Assembly: GCA_001724995.1 (NCBI GenBank)
Contig: MEFD01000032.1
Coordinates: 1 to 48,886 of the forward strand
Direction of reading: 5' to 3'
From: Rubrivivax sp. SCN 71-131
GTDB lineage: Bacteria; Pseudomonadota; Gammaproteobacteria; Burkholderiales; Burkholderiaceae_C
Length of the DNA stretch: 48,886 nucleotides
The notes beneath the pieces are model-generated. The model worked only from the letters and a program-made list of their open reading frames with translations, ran no database searches and was not told the DNA's origin. Below, piece after piece: positions 1 to 6,722 of the stretch; the first letter of the stretch is position 1, and every line of letters begins with the position of its first letter. A program made the translations under genes and the position numbers.

Positions 1-94
1 AACGCTGTCCGCGATCAGCGTGAAACGGTGTCCGCCTTGCCGTGAAACGCTGTCCGCGATCCCGTGAAATGGGTGTCCGCGATGGCGTGAAATA
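1..94. mobile_element. Terminal repeats of an IS21-family-like insertion sequence (rest outside window)
   Basis: Four near-identical units of the form TGTCCGCGATnnCGTGAAA start at bases 6, 29, 51 and 74, a period of 22-23 bases. Short multiple terminal repeats of this kind are typical of the ends of IS21-family elements. The last unit ends near base 93, after which the sequence becomes ordinary coding DNA of the SSB-like gene. The transposase genes (istA/istB) would lie left of base 1 and are not seen. The IS family is recognised from memory of such ends and is an inference. Confidence 0.6.
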
Positions 95-365
95 CGCAGG
101 CCACGACATCCAGCCCGGCCTTCAGTTCGCCATCCTTGGTGCTCCATGCCTTGGGCTTGCAGCGGCCGGTGAGCGCCAGCGTGTCGCCCTTGGCGAGTGC
201 GGCCAGTTGCTCGGCGGCCGGCCCGAAGGCGATGACGCTGCACAGTACCGAGTCGCCCTCGGCGTCGGCTGCAACTCGCGCCGTGGTGAACGGCTTGCCG
301 CTTGCGCCGGTGCGCTGCTCCGGCTCGGCGATCAGCTTGCCGACGATCAGGGCCGTGATGCTCAT
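15..365 (-). CDS. Single-stranded DNA-binding protein-like, C-terminus replaced by IS sequence
   Basis: The first 90 or so residues look like an OB-fold single-stranded DNA-binding protein of the short element-borne type: MSITALIVGKLIAEPEQR at the start, then GKPFTTARVAA and a VIAFGPAAEQLAALAKGD segment typical of SSB strand-loop regions. The start ATG (363-365) overlaps the stop of the upstream gene (ATGA). From about residue 91 the protein is encoded by the four IS terminal repeats, giving a foreign tail (FHAIADTHFTG...). The normal C-terminus, including any acidic tip, is therefore missing. Its expected role is binding ssDNA during replication of the element. It may now be non-functional. 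Confidence 0.7.
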   Translation of the reverse strand: MSITALIVGKLIAEPEQRTGASGKPFTTARVAADAEGDSVLCSVIAFGPAAEQLAALAKGDTLALTGRCKPKAWSTKDGELKAGLDVVACVFHAIADTHFTGSRTAFHGKADTVSR

Positions 366-994
366 GTCGTGCTCCTTGAGATGGTCGAGAACCCGGGGCA
401 GTCCTGCGCCAGCGTCACCAGGTCGGCAGGCAGATCACGCCCAACCTGGGCAGCTCGGGCATTGCGGCAGCGCCAGCCCGTCGCCGAGGTTCCCGCCAAC
501 AAGTGCCTGCACTCAAGGCAGAGCACGCGGTGGTCTGCATGCACGTCTCGCAGGTGCAGCCGCTCGGCCAGGTCCGCCGCGTCCCGCCGGCCGAACCCGA
601 GGGCCAGCAGCCGGCGCACGCGGGCCCGGAAGCGCTCGGTCTCGTCGCCGGCCCAGGGGTCGCGGTGCGCCTCGTCGGCGTCGCTGCGGCTCAGGCGGTA
701 GGGTCGCGGCGCGATTTCCGGGTGGTCCCCCTGCGAAAGCTGCGAATCCTGCGAATCGCAAGCACTGGCGCGGGTTTCCGGGCGGTTTTGTACCTTGCGA
801 ATGCCTGCGAATCTCTGCGAATCCGCAGCCGCCGCGACCTGCTCCTGGGCCAGATTCGCAAACTTTCGCAGCGATTCGCAGGCGCCGGAATCGGCCGCAG
901 AGCTAGCACTGGCGCGGGTTTTCGCAGCTTTCGCAGGATTCGCAGGGGTACCGAACGGATTCCAGCCCGCGCGCTGGGTGCTCGTCGGCCTCAT
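362..994 (-). CDS. Element protein with low-complexity N-terminus and Cys-rich C-terminus
   Basis: This 210-residue protein is of unknown function. Residues 1-95 are low complexity (NPANPAKAAK, DSQDSQLSQ) and are encoded by the repeat array at 731-945. The C-terminal half holds a possible metal-binding pattern, C159xxC162 then C176 and C199, within the segment CLECRHLL...WRCRNA. I recall similar C-terminal segments in proteins of other integrated elements but cannot verify this here. Both ends overlap the neighbours by ATGA (991-994 and 362-365), so it is translated as part of the primase-DUF3987-SSB run. A role in replication or its control is inferred only from context. Confidence 0.7.
   Translation of the reverse strand: MRPTSTQRAGWNPFGTPANPAKAAKTRASASSAADSGACESLRKFANLAQEQVAAAADSQRFAGIRKVQNRPETRASACDSQDSQLSQGDHPEIAPRPYRLSRSDADEAHRDPWAGDETERFRARVRRLLALGFGRRDAADLAERLHLRDVHADHRVLCLECRHLLAGTSATGWRCRNARAAQVGRDLPADLVTLAQDCPGFSTISRSTT
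731..945. repeat. Dyad-symmetric array of twelve CTGCGAA 7-mers (iteron-like)
   Basis: CTGCGAA (first base T in one copy) starts at 731, 740, 749 and at 795, 805, 815. Its reverse complement TTCGCAG (last base A in one copy) starts at 855, 865, 875 and at 921, 930, 939. The outer triplets have a 9-base period and the inner triplets a 10-base period. All four triplets are mirrored exactly about base 838. A 17-base direct repeat, AGCACTGGCGCGGGTTT, lies at 761-777 and 905-921. The array lies wholly within the 362-994 gene. The 10-base phasing cannot encode an in-frame peptide repeat, which argues for a DNA-level role such as an origin or protein-binding site. Confidence 0.85.
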
Positions 995-2394
995 GGCTCC
1001 ACCTCGTCGGGCGCGAGCGCCGTCGCAGCGCCGTCCGCAACATGCACCAGGCCATGCTCGGCCAGCAGCTCAAGGGCTCGGTCGCGCGTGCTCTTGCTGC
1101 GAGTGCTCGCCGGCCCGTCCTTGACGACGGACGCCAGCCGCGCCCGCCAGTCCGGCCGCGCCGTCAGCCACTCGAATAGCCGGAGCGCGTGCGCTGCGGC
1201 TTGGTCCGCGGCGCCTTCGTCAACGATGGTGCGCCAGGTGCTCACGCTGTACTCGACGAGCCTCAAGGCGCCCCTCATGGTGTTGGCGTCGACGGCTGGC
1301 AGACCCTCGAAGGCGGCCAGCACGCCAGCCACGCGCGCAGCCTGCTCCGCCGCGCGCAGCCCGAACGGCTTTATCGGCCGCAGATCGCCGCGCCGGGACT
1401 GCCGTTCGTACCACTCGAAGGCGCGACCCAGCAGGTCGCGGGCGCCGTCTTCCAGATCAATTACGGGCGCCAGGTCGGCGTCGTCGGGCAGCGGGCAGGC
1501 CAGCAGCTCGTCGCAGCGTCGCCAGTAGCCGCGCACGTCGGGGGACTTGCCGGGCTCCCATGGTTGATATTGGCGCGGCTCCTGCGGCGCCGGCCAGGCG
1601 ATCAAGAAGCGCGGCCAAAAGCCCAACTGCGAAAGCAGCGGGTCGCCCAGCGTTTCGCTTGCGGCCTGCGGTTGGATCAGCCAGTGCAGCGCGACGCGCG
1701 CGCCGTAGCGCTCGGCCCGGCCGCCCATGGCGCGGCTCACGCTCAGGTGCCCGCTGTCCCATAGGCCCGAGAACGTCCCTGCAGTCTTGGCGCGGTGCTC
1801 CGGCGCCATGCCGCAGCCGCTCAGGATCGCCGCGGCCTCGTCGGAGAAGACGCCCTGCGAGCACGCGCCGGCAGACAGCTCGCGCCGCAAGCCTTCGACG
1901 GTAGCGTCCCTCATCAGCCTGTACGGGCTGCGCGGCGCCTCCGGCTTGTCGCTGCCCTTCGTCAGCGTCGACAGCGCCCGCTCGTGCGCCGCCAGCTCCG
2001 CCGCGTGCTCGGCGGTTGCCCGGCGCTGCCACTCGTGCACGCGCGCAAGCGCCACGCCCTGCGCTGCGCTCTTGCCATCGCCGCTGTCGCCGAGCGTCAG
2101 CAGAAACAGCGACAGCGGTCGCCGACCCGCCAGGGACTCGACGTTGAAGAGCCCCTGCACGAGCAGCGAGGCAGCGGCCAGCAGGCACTGGCCCGCCATT
2201 GCAGGCTGCACCTGCGCATGCTGCGCAACAGCCTTGCAGGCGCCGGCCAGCGGCCCAAGCGCGTCGACGGGGTACTCGGGGGCGGTGCGCTCGCCCACAG
2301 GCATCAGCAGCTCTCGCGCGCGGCGGATGGCGTCGGCGCGGTCGGGCGGATTCGCCGCATCCGCAGCGCGGCGAAGATCGTCGGCCGCGCTCAT
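991..2394 (-). CDS. DUF3987 family protein (element replication-associated ATPase-like)
   Basis: This is a 467-residue DUF3987/YfjI-type protein, commonly found beside Toprim primases in prophages and satellites. It has a P-loop-like segment GDSGDGKS at about residues 102-109, a VFSDEAAAILSGCG segment at about 175, and the conserved region ALHWLIQPQ...GFWPRFLIAWP. The start is placed at ATG 2392-2394, where it overlaps the primase stop (ATGA); an in-frame ATG at 2448 lies inside the primase gene and is less likely. The function is presumed helicase or ATPase activity in element replication, which is an inference from the family and context. Confidence 0.8.
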   Translation of the reverse strand: MSAADDLRRAADAANPPDRADAIRRARELLMPVGERTAPEYPVDALGPLAGACKAVAQHAQVQPAMAGQCLLAAASLLVQGLFNVESLAGRRPLSLFLLTLGDSGDGKSAAQGVALARVHEWQRRATAEHAAELAAHERALSTLTKGSDKPEAPRSPYRLMRDATVEGLRRELSAGACSQGVFSDEAAAILSGCGMAPEHRAKTAGTFSGLWDSGHLSVSRAMGGRAERYGARVALHWLIQPQAASETLGDPLLSQLGFWPRFLIAWPAPQEPRQYQPWEPGKSPDVRGYWRRCDELLACPLPDDADLAPVIDLEDGARDLLGRAFEWYERQSRRGDLRPIKPFGLRAAEQAARVAGVLAAFEGLPAVDANTMRGALRLVEYSVSTWRTIVDEGAADQAAAHALRLFEWLTARPDWRARLASVVKDGPASTRSKSTRDRALELLAEHGLVHVADGAATALAPDEVEP

Positions 2395-3350
2395 GCTGCA
2401 CCTCCTACTTCGACCGTCACGGCGCCGCGCTGCGCCCATACGTCGCACCAGTCGGCGCCCGGCTCGCTTGGCACCAGCAGCTTGATCTGCAGGCCCGCGC
2501 GCAGTGCTCGCGCCCGCAGCGTGTCGGCGGCCTCGCGTCCGGCCCGGTCGGCGTCGGCGAAGACGACGATGCGGCGCACGTCAGGCGGCCACTGCCAGGC
2601 GGCCAGGCTGCCGGCGCTGTACGCGGCCACGGCGGGCACGCTGGATGCAAGCCACGCGCCCAGGGCAGTCTCGATGCCCTCGGCGACGCCGAGTACCCCG
2701 CGCTGCGGCTCGTGCAGCCGGATGCAGGCGCCGGTCAGCGGCCCGGATGCTGGCGTCAGCTTCCGAACGGTGGGCACGGCGGCCTTGTGCCCGTCGCGCG
2801 TGAGGAACGTTCGATGCAGCGCCACGATTCGGCCATCGGCCGCCGTGAGCGGTGCCGCCAACGCCGGAAAGGTGCCGATCCGCTCGCCCTCGTGCCAGTA
2901 GTCCGCCGAGGGTAGATACCGCAGGCAGCAGGGCAGCGGCCATACGCCAGCGAAGCCGCGGCCCTTCAGGTACAGCGTGGCGGGGTCGCCAGGCACCAGC
3001 GGCATGCACCGGCCCCACAGCTTGGTGATGCGCTGCTCGTTCTCGGCCCACTGCCGCCGTTGCTCGGCTTGCCGCTCGCGCGTGGCAGCCGCCACTTGGC
3101 GCGCCAGCTCCGCGCGCTGTTGGCGTGTCATGCTGCGCGTGTCGGTGGCAGTCCATGTTTCGCTGCGGCCGGTGCGCCAGCAGCCGAAGACGCCAGCTCG
3201 GCCGTCGTCGAAGACCTTGCACCAGCCGGACGTATCACTGCGGCGGTCGCTTGTCGGGAATCGCTGCAGCCTGCCAAGCTCGATCACGTCGGGCGCATGG
3301 CCCAGCGCGTGCAGGATGGCGTTGCGGAAGGCGCGGGTGGCGTCATGCAT
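2391..3350 (-). CDS. Toprim-domain phage/element primase
   Basis: This is a 319-residue primase-like protein. The Toprim core is visible in the C-terminal half: VLGVAEGIETALG, where the Glu is the catalytic acid, and IVVFADADRAGREAA, with the DxD metal-binding pair. The N-terminal part carries a CKVFDDGRAGVFGCW segment, as in the partly degenerate zinc-binding N-termini of such primases, then a basic Arg/Gln-rich helix. It should synthesise primers for element DNA replication. The stop overlaps the next start (ATGA at 2391-2394). It starts 8 bases inside the end of a small upstream ORF. Confidence 0.85.
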   Translation of the reverse strand: MHDATRAFRNAILHALGHAPDVIELGRLQRFPTSDRRSDTSGWCKVFDDGRAGVFGCWRTGRSETWTATDTRSMTRQQRAELARQVAAATRERQAEQRRQWAENEQRITKLWGRCMPLVPGDPATLYLKGRGFAGVWPLPCCLRYLPSADYWHEGERIGTFPALAAPLTAADGRIVALHRTFLTRDGHKAAVPTVRKLTPASGPLTGACIRLHEPQRGVLGVAEGIETALGAWLASSVPAVAAYSAGSLAAWQWPPDVRRIVVFADADRAGREAADTLRARALRAGLQIKLLVPSEPGADWCDVWAQRGAVTVEVGGAA

Positions 3351-3582
3351 GGCGGCCTCCTGCGCGCAGCAGCCGCGCCAGCAGCGCCGCAGCGACCGAG
3401 AACAGCGCCTGCGAAAAGTCGGGGTGCAGTGTCGCCAGCCAGCCGGTAAACTTGCGCTGGCTCAGTCCTTGAGCTTGTTCTTCAACTCGGCCGCCGTTCG
3501 CTCCGGCGGCCGAGTCATTTGTGGCGCGGCCAGGCGTGGCCAGGCCCGGCGCTTGAGCGCCGCGGTGATGAAGCGCGCGCAC
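3343..3582 (-). CDS. Small ORF of unknown function upstream of the primase
   Basis: This candidate of up to 79 codons has a GTG start at 3580-3582. Its C-terminal 40 codons read SQRKFTGWLATLHPDF followed by the hydrophobic/basic segment ALFSVAAALLARLLRA. The stop lies 8 bases inside the primase gene (ATGcATGA), the same tight coupling seen elsewhere in this element, which supports a real gene ending here. The N-terminal half is less convincing because another frame looks more protein-like there (the ORF at 3462-3608). The real gene may be only the C-terminal part, or the two ORFs may be one frameshifted gene. Confidence 0.35.
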   Translation of the reverse strand: MRALHHRGAQAPGLATPGRATNDSAAGANGGRVEEQAQGLSQRKFTGWLATLHPDFSQALFSVAAALLARLLRAGGRHA

Positions 3583-3608
3583 CGGTCACGCTCCGGCCTG
3601 GGCGGCAA
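3462..3608 (-). CDS. Possible 48-codon ORF overlapping the end of the AlpA-like gene
   Basis: This frame, closed upstream by a stop at 3618-3620, has only a TTG start (3606-3608). It encodes a plausible basic peptide containing RPERDRCARFITAALKRR and ending AAELKNKLKD. Its stop overlaps a CTG codon of the next ORF (CTGA). The amphipathic, Lys/Arg-rich composition looks more like protein than the competing frame. It is too short to place in a family. It could instead be the first half of a gene continued in the 3343-3582 frame by a frameshift. Confidence 0.3.
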   Translation of the reverse strand: MPPRPERDRCARFITAALKRRAWPRLAAPQMTRPPERTAAELKNKLKD

Positions 3609-3843
3609 GCCAGGCGGTCAGATCGCCGGCCCGGATGCGGGTGCAGCGCTGGCCCATGCGGATCAGGCGCGGAAACGTCGGGTCGGTCTTCTCCTTGCGG
3701 TAGATCGTCGTCTCGCTCAAGCCAGCCACGGCCGCGGCGGTGCGCAGCGTCAGCAGGGCATCGGCGATCTGTGCGACGTGCAGCGGCTGCACGGTGGCGC
3801 CGCGCTTGCGGTCTTGCGCGGCGCGGGTGGTTTGAGGTTGCAT
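3586..3843 (-). CDS. AlpA/excisionase-type helix-turn-helix regulator
   Basis: This 85-residue protein has the AlpA-family layout: LLTLRTAAAVAGLSETTIYR is a winged-helix/HTH segment in which a primary helix picks a DNA site, followed by KEKTDPTFPRLIRMGQRCTRI and the short closing helix AGDLTAWLAAQ. AlpA-type proteins in P4-like elements activate integrase or excision functions. The start is set at ATG 3841-3843, preceded by AAGGA five bases upstream; an in-frame ATG at 3873 has no such site. Its target is probably the integrase promoter or its own, which is an inference. Confidence 0.8.
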   Translation of the reverse strand: MQPQTTRAAQDRKRGATVQPLHVAQIADALLTLRTAAAVAGLSETTIYRKEKTDPTFPRLIRMGQRCTRIRAGDLTAWLAAQAGA

Positions 3844-3941
3844 GTGCGTCCTTGTGGTGAACATGGGGCGCATGCTCAGTGCCGAACCTCCGCCGTCGCA
3901 ACCTCCGCTCTCCGCCAGTTTGGCGGGGGTGCCGGCGGTGG

Positions 3942-4496
3942 TCAGACGAAAGCGATTCGGCCGTCGTCGCGAAGGCGGCTCACTGCCTTCTGCATCACGT
4001 CCGGCGTGTAGCGCAGATTCGTTCGGACCTCTTGCACAGGTGTCGATGCCTTTCCAGGCACGGGCCGCGGCAGCGCCATCGGATCGTGCCCGAGCTTGTG
4101 CAGCTCGGCGAGGATCGCTTGTTCCTGCGCGACGCGCCGCTGCACAGGCTTCGGTGCGGGCACTTCGTCTGCCCGATTTACTGGAGCGACAACGGACATG
4201 CCAAGGGAGTCCTGCGGCCGCTGGCGCAAGTCGTCAACAAGCTCGACGTAGCGCGCCTGCGCTCGCTGCCGGCCTCGGCTCCGGTACGGCTCAAGCCGGC
4301 GCAGCCTCTCCAGCTCTAGATGCTCGGACAGCACCTCGGCTTGCACCTCCTCTTGGATTTCAGCGCGCGTCTTGGCGCGGGGCAAGCCCGTTTGCGGGTC
4401 CATCACGACAGCCTCCTGAACCGTCTCCCCCAGCAGGCGCCGCGCCAGCCGCACAGACATCAGGTCGTCAAGCTTCGCATCCGTCGATTTGCCCAT
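3942..4496 (-). CDS. Hypothetical element protein
   Basis: This 184-residue soluble protein is rich in charged residues. It is mostly predicted helical by eye: EIQEEVQAEVLSEHLELERLRR at about residues 46-67 could be a coiled coil. A proline-rich linker follows (PVNRADEVPAPKPVQ), then a basic C-terminal segment with TPDVMQKAVSRLRDDGRI. There is no recognised domain, signal peptide or membrane segment. It precedes the AlpA-like gene on the same strand. The 100-base gap upstream contains nested inverted repeats, including CCCGC/GCGGG at 4537-4553. Confidence 0.6.
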   Translation of the reverse strand: MGKSTDAKLDDLMSVRLARRLLGETVQEAVVMDPQTGLPRAKTRAEIQEEVQAEVLSEHLELERLRRLEPYRSRGRQRAQARYVELVDDLRQRPQDSLGMSVVAPVNRADEVPAPKPVQRRVAQEQAILAELHKLGHDPMALPRPVPGKASTPVQEVRTNLRYTPDVMQKAVSRLRDDGRIAFV

Positions 4497-4595
4497 GCAT
4501 TCCCCAATGCACCCCGGAAAGAAGGTGCCGCGCCAGCCCGCCGGGGAAGCGGGTTTTCGGGGATCAGCCTAGGCGTGGCGGAAACGGTGGATCGT

Positions 4596-4733
4596 TCAGC
4601 GCCGCAGGTTCTGCAGCAGCTCCACCAGCGCGACAGCGCCGCGGCGGTAGACGCACTGCGTGACGAGCGCGTCGCCGTGCAGGACGGCCCAGTAACGCGA
4701 GCGCTTCCAGCGGGTGACGGTGTAGCCGCTCAT
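4596..4733 (-). CDS. 45-residue basic protein of unknown function
   Basis: This small ORF starts at ATG 4731-4733, exactly overlapping the stop of the membrane-protein gene (ATGA). It encodes MSGYTVTRWKRSRYWAVL, then HGDALVTQCVYRRGAVALVE, ending in LLQNLRR. The translational coupling and the protein-like composition (alternating aromatic, basic and beta-prone residues) support a real gene. The compact one-strand pattern could suit a small DNA-mimic or regulatory fold, but no function can be assigned. Confidence 0.6.
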   Translation of the reverse strand: MSGYTVTRWKRSRYWAVLHGDALVTQCVYRRGAVALVELLQNLRR

Positions 4734-4984
4734 GCCTCGCCCTCCACGTCGCCGGCCAGCTCGGGATAGCCGAGCGCTTCGAGCGCCCGCAGCAGCTCGT
4801 CGCCCTGCAGCTCCTGCACGTAGGCCAGCTCGGCCGGTGCGTGCAGCTCGTCGTCGAAGGCGCCGGCCAGCAGCACCAGGACGAAGACGACGAAGCCGGC
4901 CAGCACCAGGCGGTCGAAGGTGTCGCTCGTGGAGAGCGCGAGGCGCGGCCTGCGCGGCGCGCGGGGGACAATGGGATCAGCCAT
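4730..4984 (-). CDS. Small single-pass membrane protein
   Basis: This 84-residue protein has one clear transmembrane helix, LVLAGFVVFVLVLLAGAF, at about residues 27-44, an Arg-rich N-terminal stretch (cytoplasmic by the positive-inside rule) and an acidic C-terminal part (DDELHAPAELAY, GDELLRALEALGY). The start is ATG 4982-4984, preceded by AAGGAG nine bases upstream; a GTG further up would place that Shine-Dalgarno inside the gene. It is coupled to the downstream 45-residue gene. The function is unknown. In mobile elements such proteins include superinfection-exclusion and holin-like products, but nothing here decides that. Confidence 0.65.
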   Translation of the reverse strand: MADPIVPRAPRRPRLALSTSDTFDRLVLAGFVVFVLVLLAGAFDDELHAPAELAYVQELQGDELLRALEALGYPELAGDVEGEA

Positions 4985-5103
4985 GACGTGAGACTCCTTC
5001 ACGTTGTGGTCAGGGCCGGCAGGGTGGTTGCTGCACCCGCCGGCCCGCCTTGTTGCCGCTGCGCCGCGCGGCCCGGGTGTCGGGTATCCGCCCGACGTCG
5101 GTG

Positions 5104-5337
5104 TCAGCTTGCCGGCGTCTTCACGCTAATACTCGTGCGCTTGGGCGAAACGTACCGGCCGCGGTGCTCGGCAGCCAGGTCAGCGATGCGCAGCAGCACG
5201 GCGGCCAGTGCGCGCAGCTCCTCGGGGCGGGCGTCGCCAATGCGCAGGTCATCAATGTCGACGAGCGGCAAGCCATCGCGGCAGGTGCACAGCTTGACGG
5301 CGTAGGACGGTCTCAGCATGGGGCTGCTCCAAGTCAT
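5104..5337 (-). CDS. Hypothetical small protein downstream of the integrase
   Basis: This 77-residue protein starts MTWSSPMLRPSYAVKL and contains LVDIDDLRIGDARPEELRALAAVLLRIADLAAE, a likely helix. Its ATG (5335-5337) overlaps the integrase stop (ATGA), so it is translated with the integrase. It has no recognised domain. About 120 bases without a gene separate it from the small membrane-protein gene. Confidence 0.6.
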   Translation of the reverse strand: MTWSSPMLRPSYAVKLCTCRDGLPLVDIDDLRIGDARPEELRALAAVLLRIADLAAEHRGRYVSPKRTSISVKTPAS

Positions 5338-6572
5338 GCGCGCAAATGGATCACGTCAGCGCCGTCGCGCAGGCGGTCCAGGTAGTCGGCCCAGGACTGC
5401 ATGAGCGCCACGCGCTGCGCCAGGTACTCGGCGCGGTCATAGGCAGCGCCAAGCGGGCCGGTCTTGCCGTGCGCAAGCTGCGCCTCGATCACGTCCTGCG
5501 GGACGCCCGGCAGGTTCTCGGCGATCAGCGTGCGCGCCATCGCTCGAAAGCCGTGCGCCGTCATGTCGTCATTGCCGTAGCCCAGCCGGCGCAGCGCCGC
5601 GCGGATGGTGTTCTCGCTCATGCACTTCTCGCCGGTCAGCAGCGAGGGGAAGACGAAGCGCCCATGCCCGGTGAGCGGCTGCAGTTCGCGCAGCGCGGCC
5701 GCGGCCTGGGCGGACAGGGGCACCAGGTGCGGCCTGCCGTTGATCTTGCCGTGCAGCCTGCGTTTCATCAGCTCGGGCGGGATGGTCCACAGCGCCGCGT
5801 CAAGGTCGACGTGCGCCCACTCCATGGCGCGGATGTTGCCCGGACGCTGGAAGGTCAGCGCCGACAACAGCAGCGCCGCACGGGTCACGGGCTGCCCGGC
5901 GTAGCCGTCGATATCGCGCATGAGTGCGCCCGCTCGCGCGGGATCGAGTACGGCCGCGGCGTTGCGCGCGGTGTAGGGCTTCAGCGCGCCGCACAGGTCG
6001 GCCGCCGGGTTGCGCTCGCATCGTCCGGTGGCCACGCCAAAGCGGAAGACCTGCCCGGCGTACTCGCGCAGCGCGTGCGCGGAGTAGGTGGCGCCGCGGG
6101 CCTGCACCTTGCGCAGCACTTCCAGCAGCACCGGCGCCGTGACCTCTGCCAGCGGCAGGGCCCCCAGCCAGGGAAACAAGTCCTTGGTGCAGCAGCGCAG
6201 CCACTGGGCGCGATGGCTCGGGCTCCATGCCTGGGCCTTGGTCTCGTGGAACTCGCGCGCCACGGCCTCGAAGGTGGTTGCGCTGCTGGCCCGCTTGGCG
6301 ATCTTCTCGGCCAGCCGCGCCTGTCGGGGATGAATGCCGGCCTTGTGCAGCTCGCGGGCCTCGCCGCGGGCCTTGCGTGCGGCCTTCAGCCCGACCTTGG
6401 GATAGCTCCCCAGCGCCAGGCGGTCTTCCTTGCCCTCGGCGTAGAACTTCCAGAACCAGCGCCGCAACCCGGACGGCGCGACTTCCAGATAGAGCCCTGC
6501 GCCATCGGCCAGGCGGTGGCGCTTCTTGCCCTCGGGGCACTTGGCGCTGCGGCAGTCGGCATCGGTGAGCAT
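5334..6572 (-). CDS. int: P4-type tyrosine recombinase (integrase)
   Basis: This 412-residue integrase catalyses site-specific integration and excision at tRNA-Arg. Residues 1-90 form the DUF4102 arm-binding domain (LADGAGLYLEVAPSGLRRWFWKF). The core-binding domain lies at about 98-190, and the catalytic domain follows. The active-site set is complete: Arg243 in FQRPGNIR, Lys near 270 in LMKRRLHGK, H340xxR343 in AHGFRAMART, His368 in LAHGK and the nucleophile Tyr378 in AAYDR. Length is usual for the family. It reads away from the tRNA and is preceded by GTGCCCC repeats. It looks intact. Confidence 0.95.
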   Translation of the reverse strand: MLTDADCRSAKCPEGKKRHRLADGAGLYLEVAPSGLRRWFWKFYAEGKEDRLALGSYPKVGLKAARKARGEARELHKAGIHPRQARLAEKIAKRASSATTFEAVAREFHETKAQAWSPSHRAQWLRCCTKDLFPWLGALPLAEVTAPVLLEVLRKVQARGATYSAHALREYAGQVFRFGVATGRCERNPAADLCGALKPYTARNAAAVLDPARAGALMRDIDGYAGQPVTRAALLLSALTFQRPGNIRAMEWAHVDLDAALWTIPPELMKRRLHGKINGRPHLVPLSAQAAAALRELQPLTGHGRFVFPSLLTGEKCMSENTIRAALRRLGYGNDDMTAHGFRAMARTLIAENLPGVPQDVIEAQLAHGKTGPLGAAYDRAEYLAQRVALMQSWADYLDRLRDGADVIHLRA

Positions 6573-6589
6573 GGGCCTTTCCCCTCGGC

Positions 6590-6654
6590 GTGCCCCGGTC
6601 GGTGTCCCGGTCGGTGTTTTGTGCCCCGAATAGTGCCCCGGTTTGCTGTGCCCT
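6590..6654. repeat. Five GTGCCCC-type repeats between integrase and tRNA (likely arm-type sites)
   Basis: GTGCCCC or a one-base variant starts at 6590, 6602 (GTGTCCC), 6621, 6633 and 6648 (GTGCCCT). Two of the intervals are exactly 12 bases, and a 10-base unit CCGGTCGGTG is tandemly repeated at 6595 and 6607. The position between integrase gene and attachment site is where integrase arm-type or excisionase sites are usually found. Binding is an inference. Confidence 0.6.
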
Positions 6655-6689
6655 GTCTAGCCCCTTTGTGCGCCTTCCTGCCAAGCAAA

Positions 6690-6722
6690 AGGCCCCTAAG
6701 CGATTGATTTGCCTAGGGGCCT
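6690..6722 (-). terminator. Rho-independent terminator downstream of tRNA-Arg
   Basis: Read on the minus strand, this is a perfect 9-bp stem AGGCCCCTA/TAGGGGCCT with a 15-base loop, followed by TTTTG. It lies 32 bases past the tRNA 3' end and separates tRNA transcription from the integrase gene. Confidence 0.8.

Noticed and set aside
5346..6707. Long plus-strand frame opposite the integrase
   Set aside because: The integrase on the minus strand has all catalytic residues; the opposite frame shows no domain.
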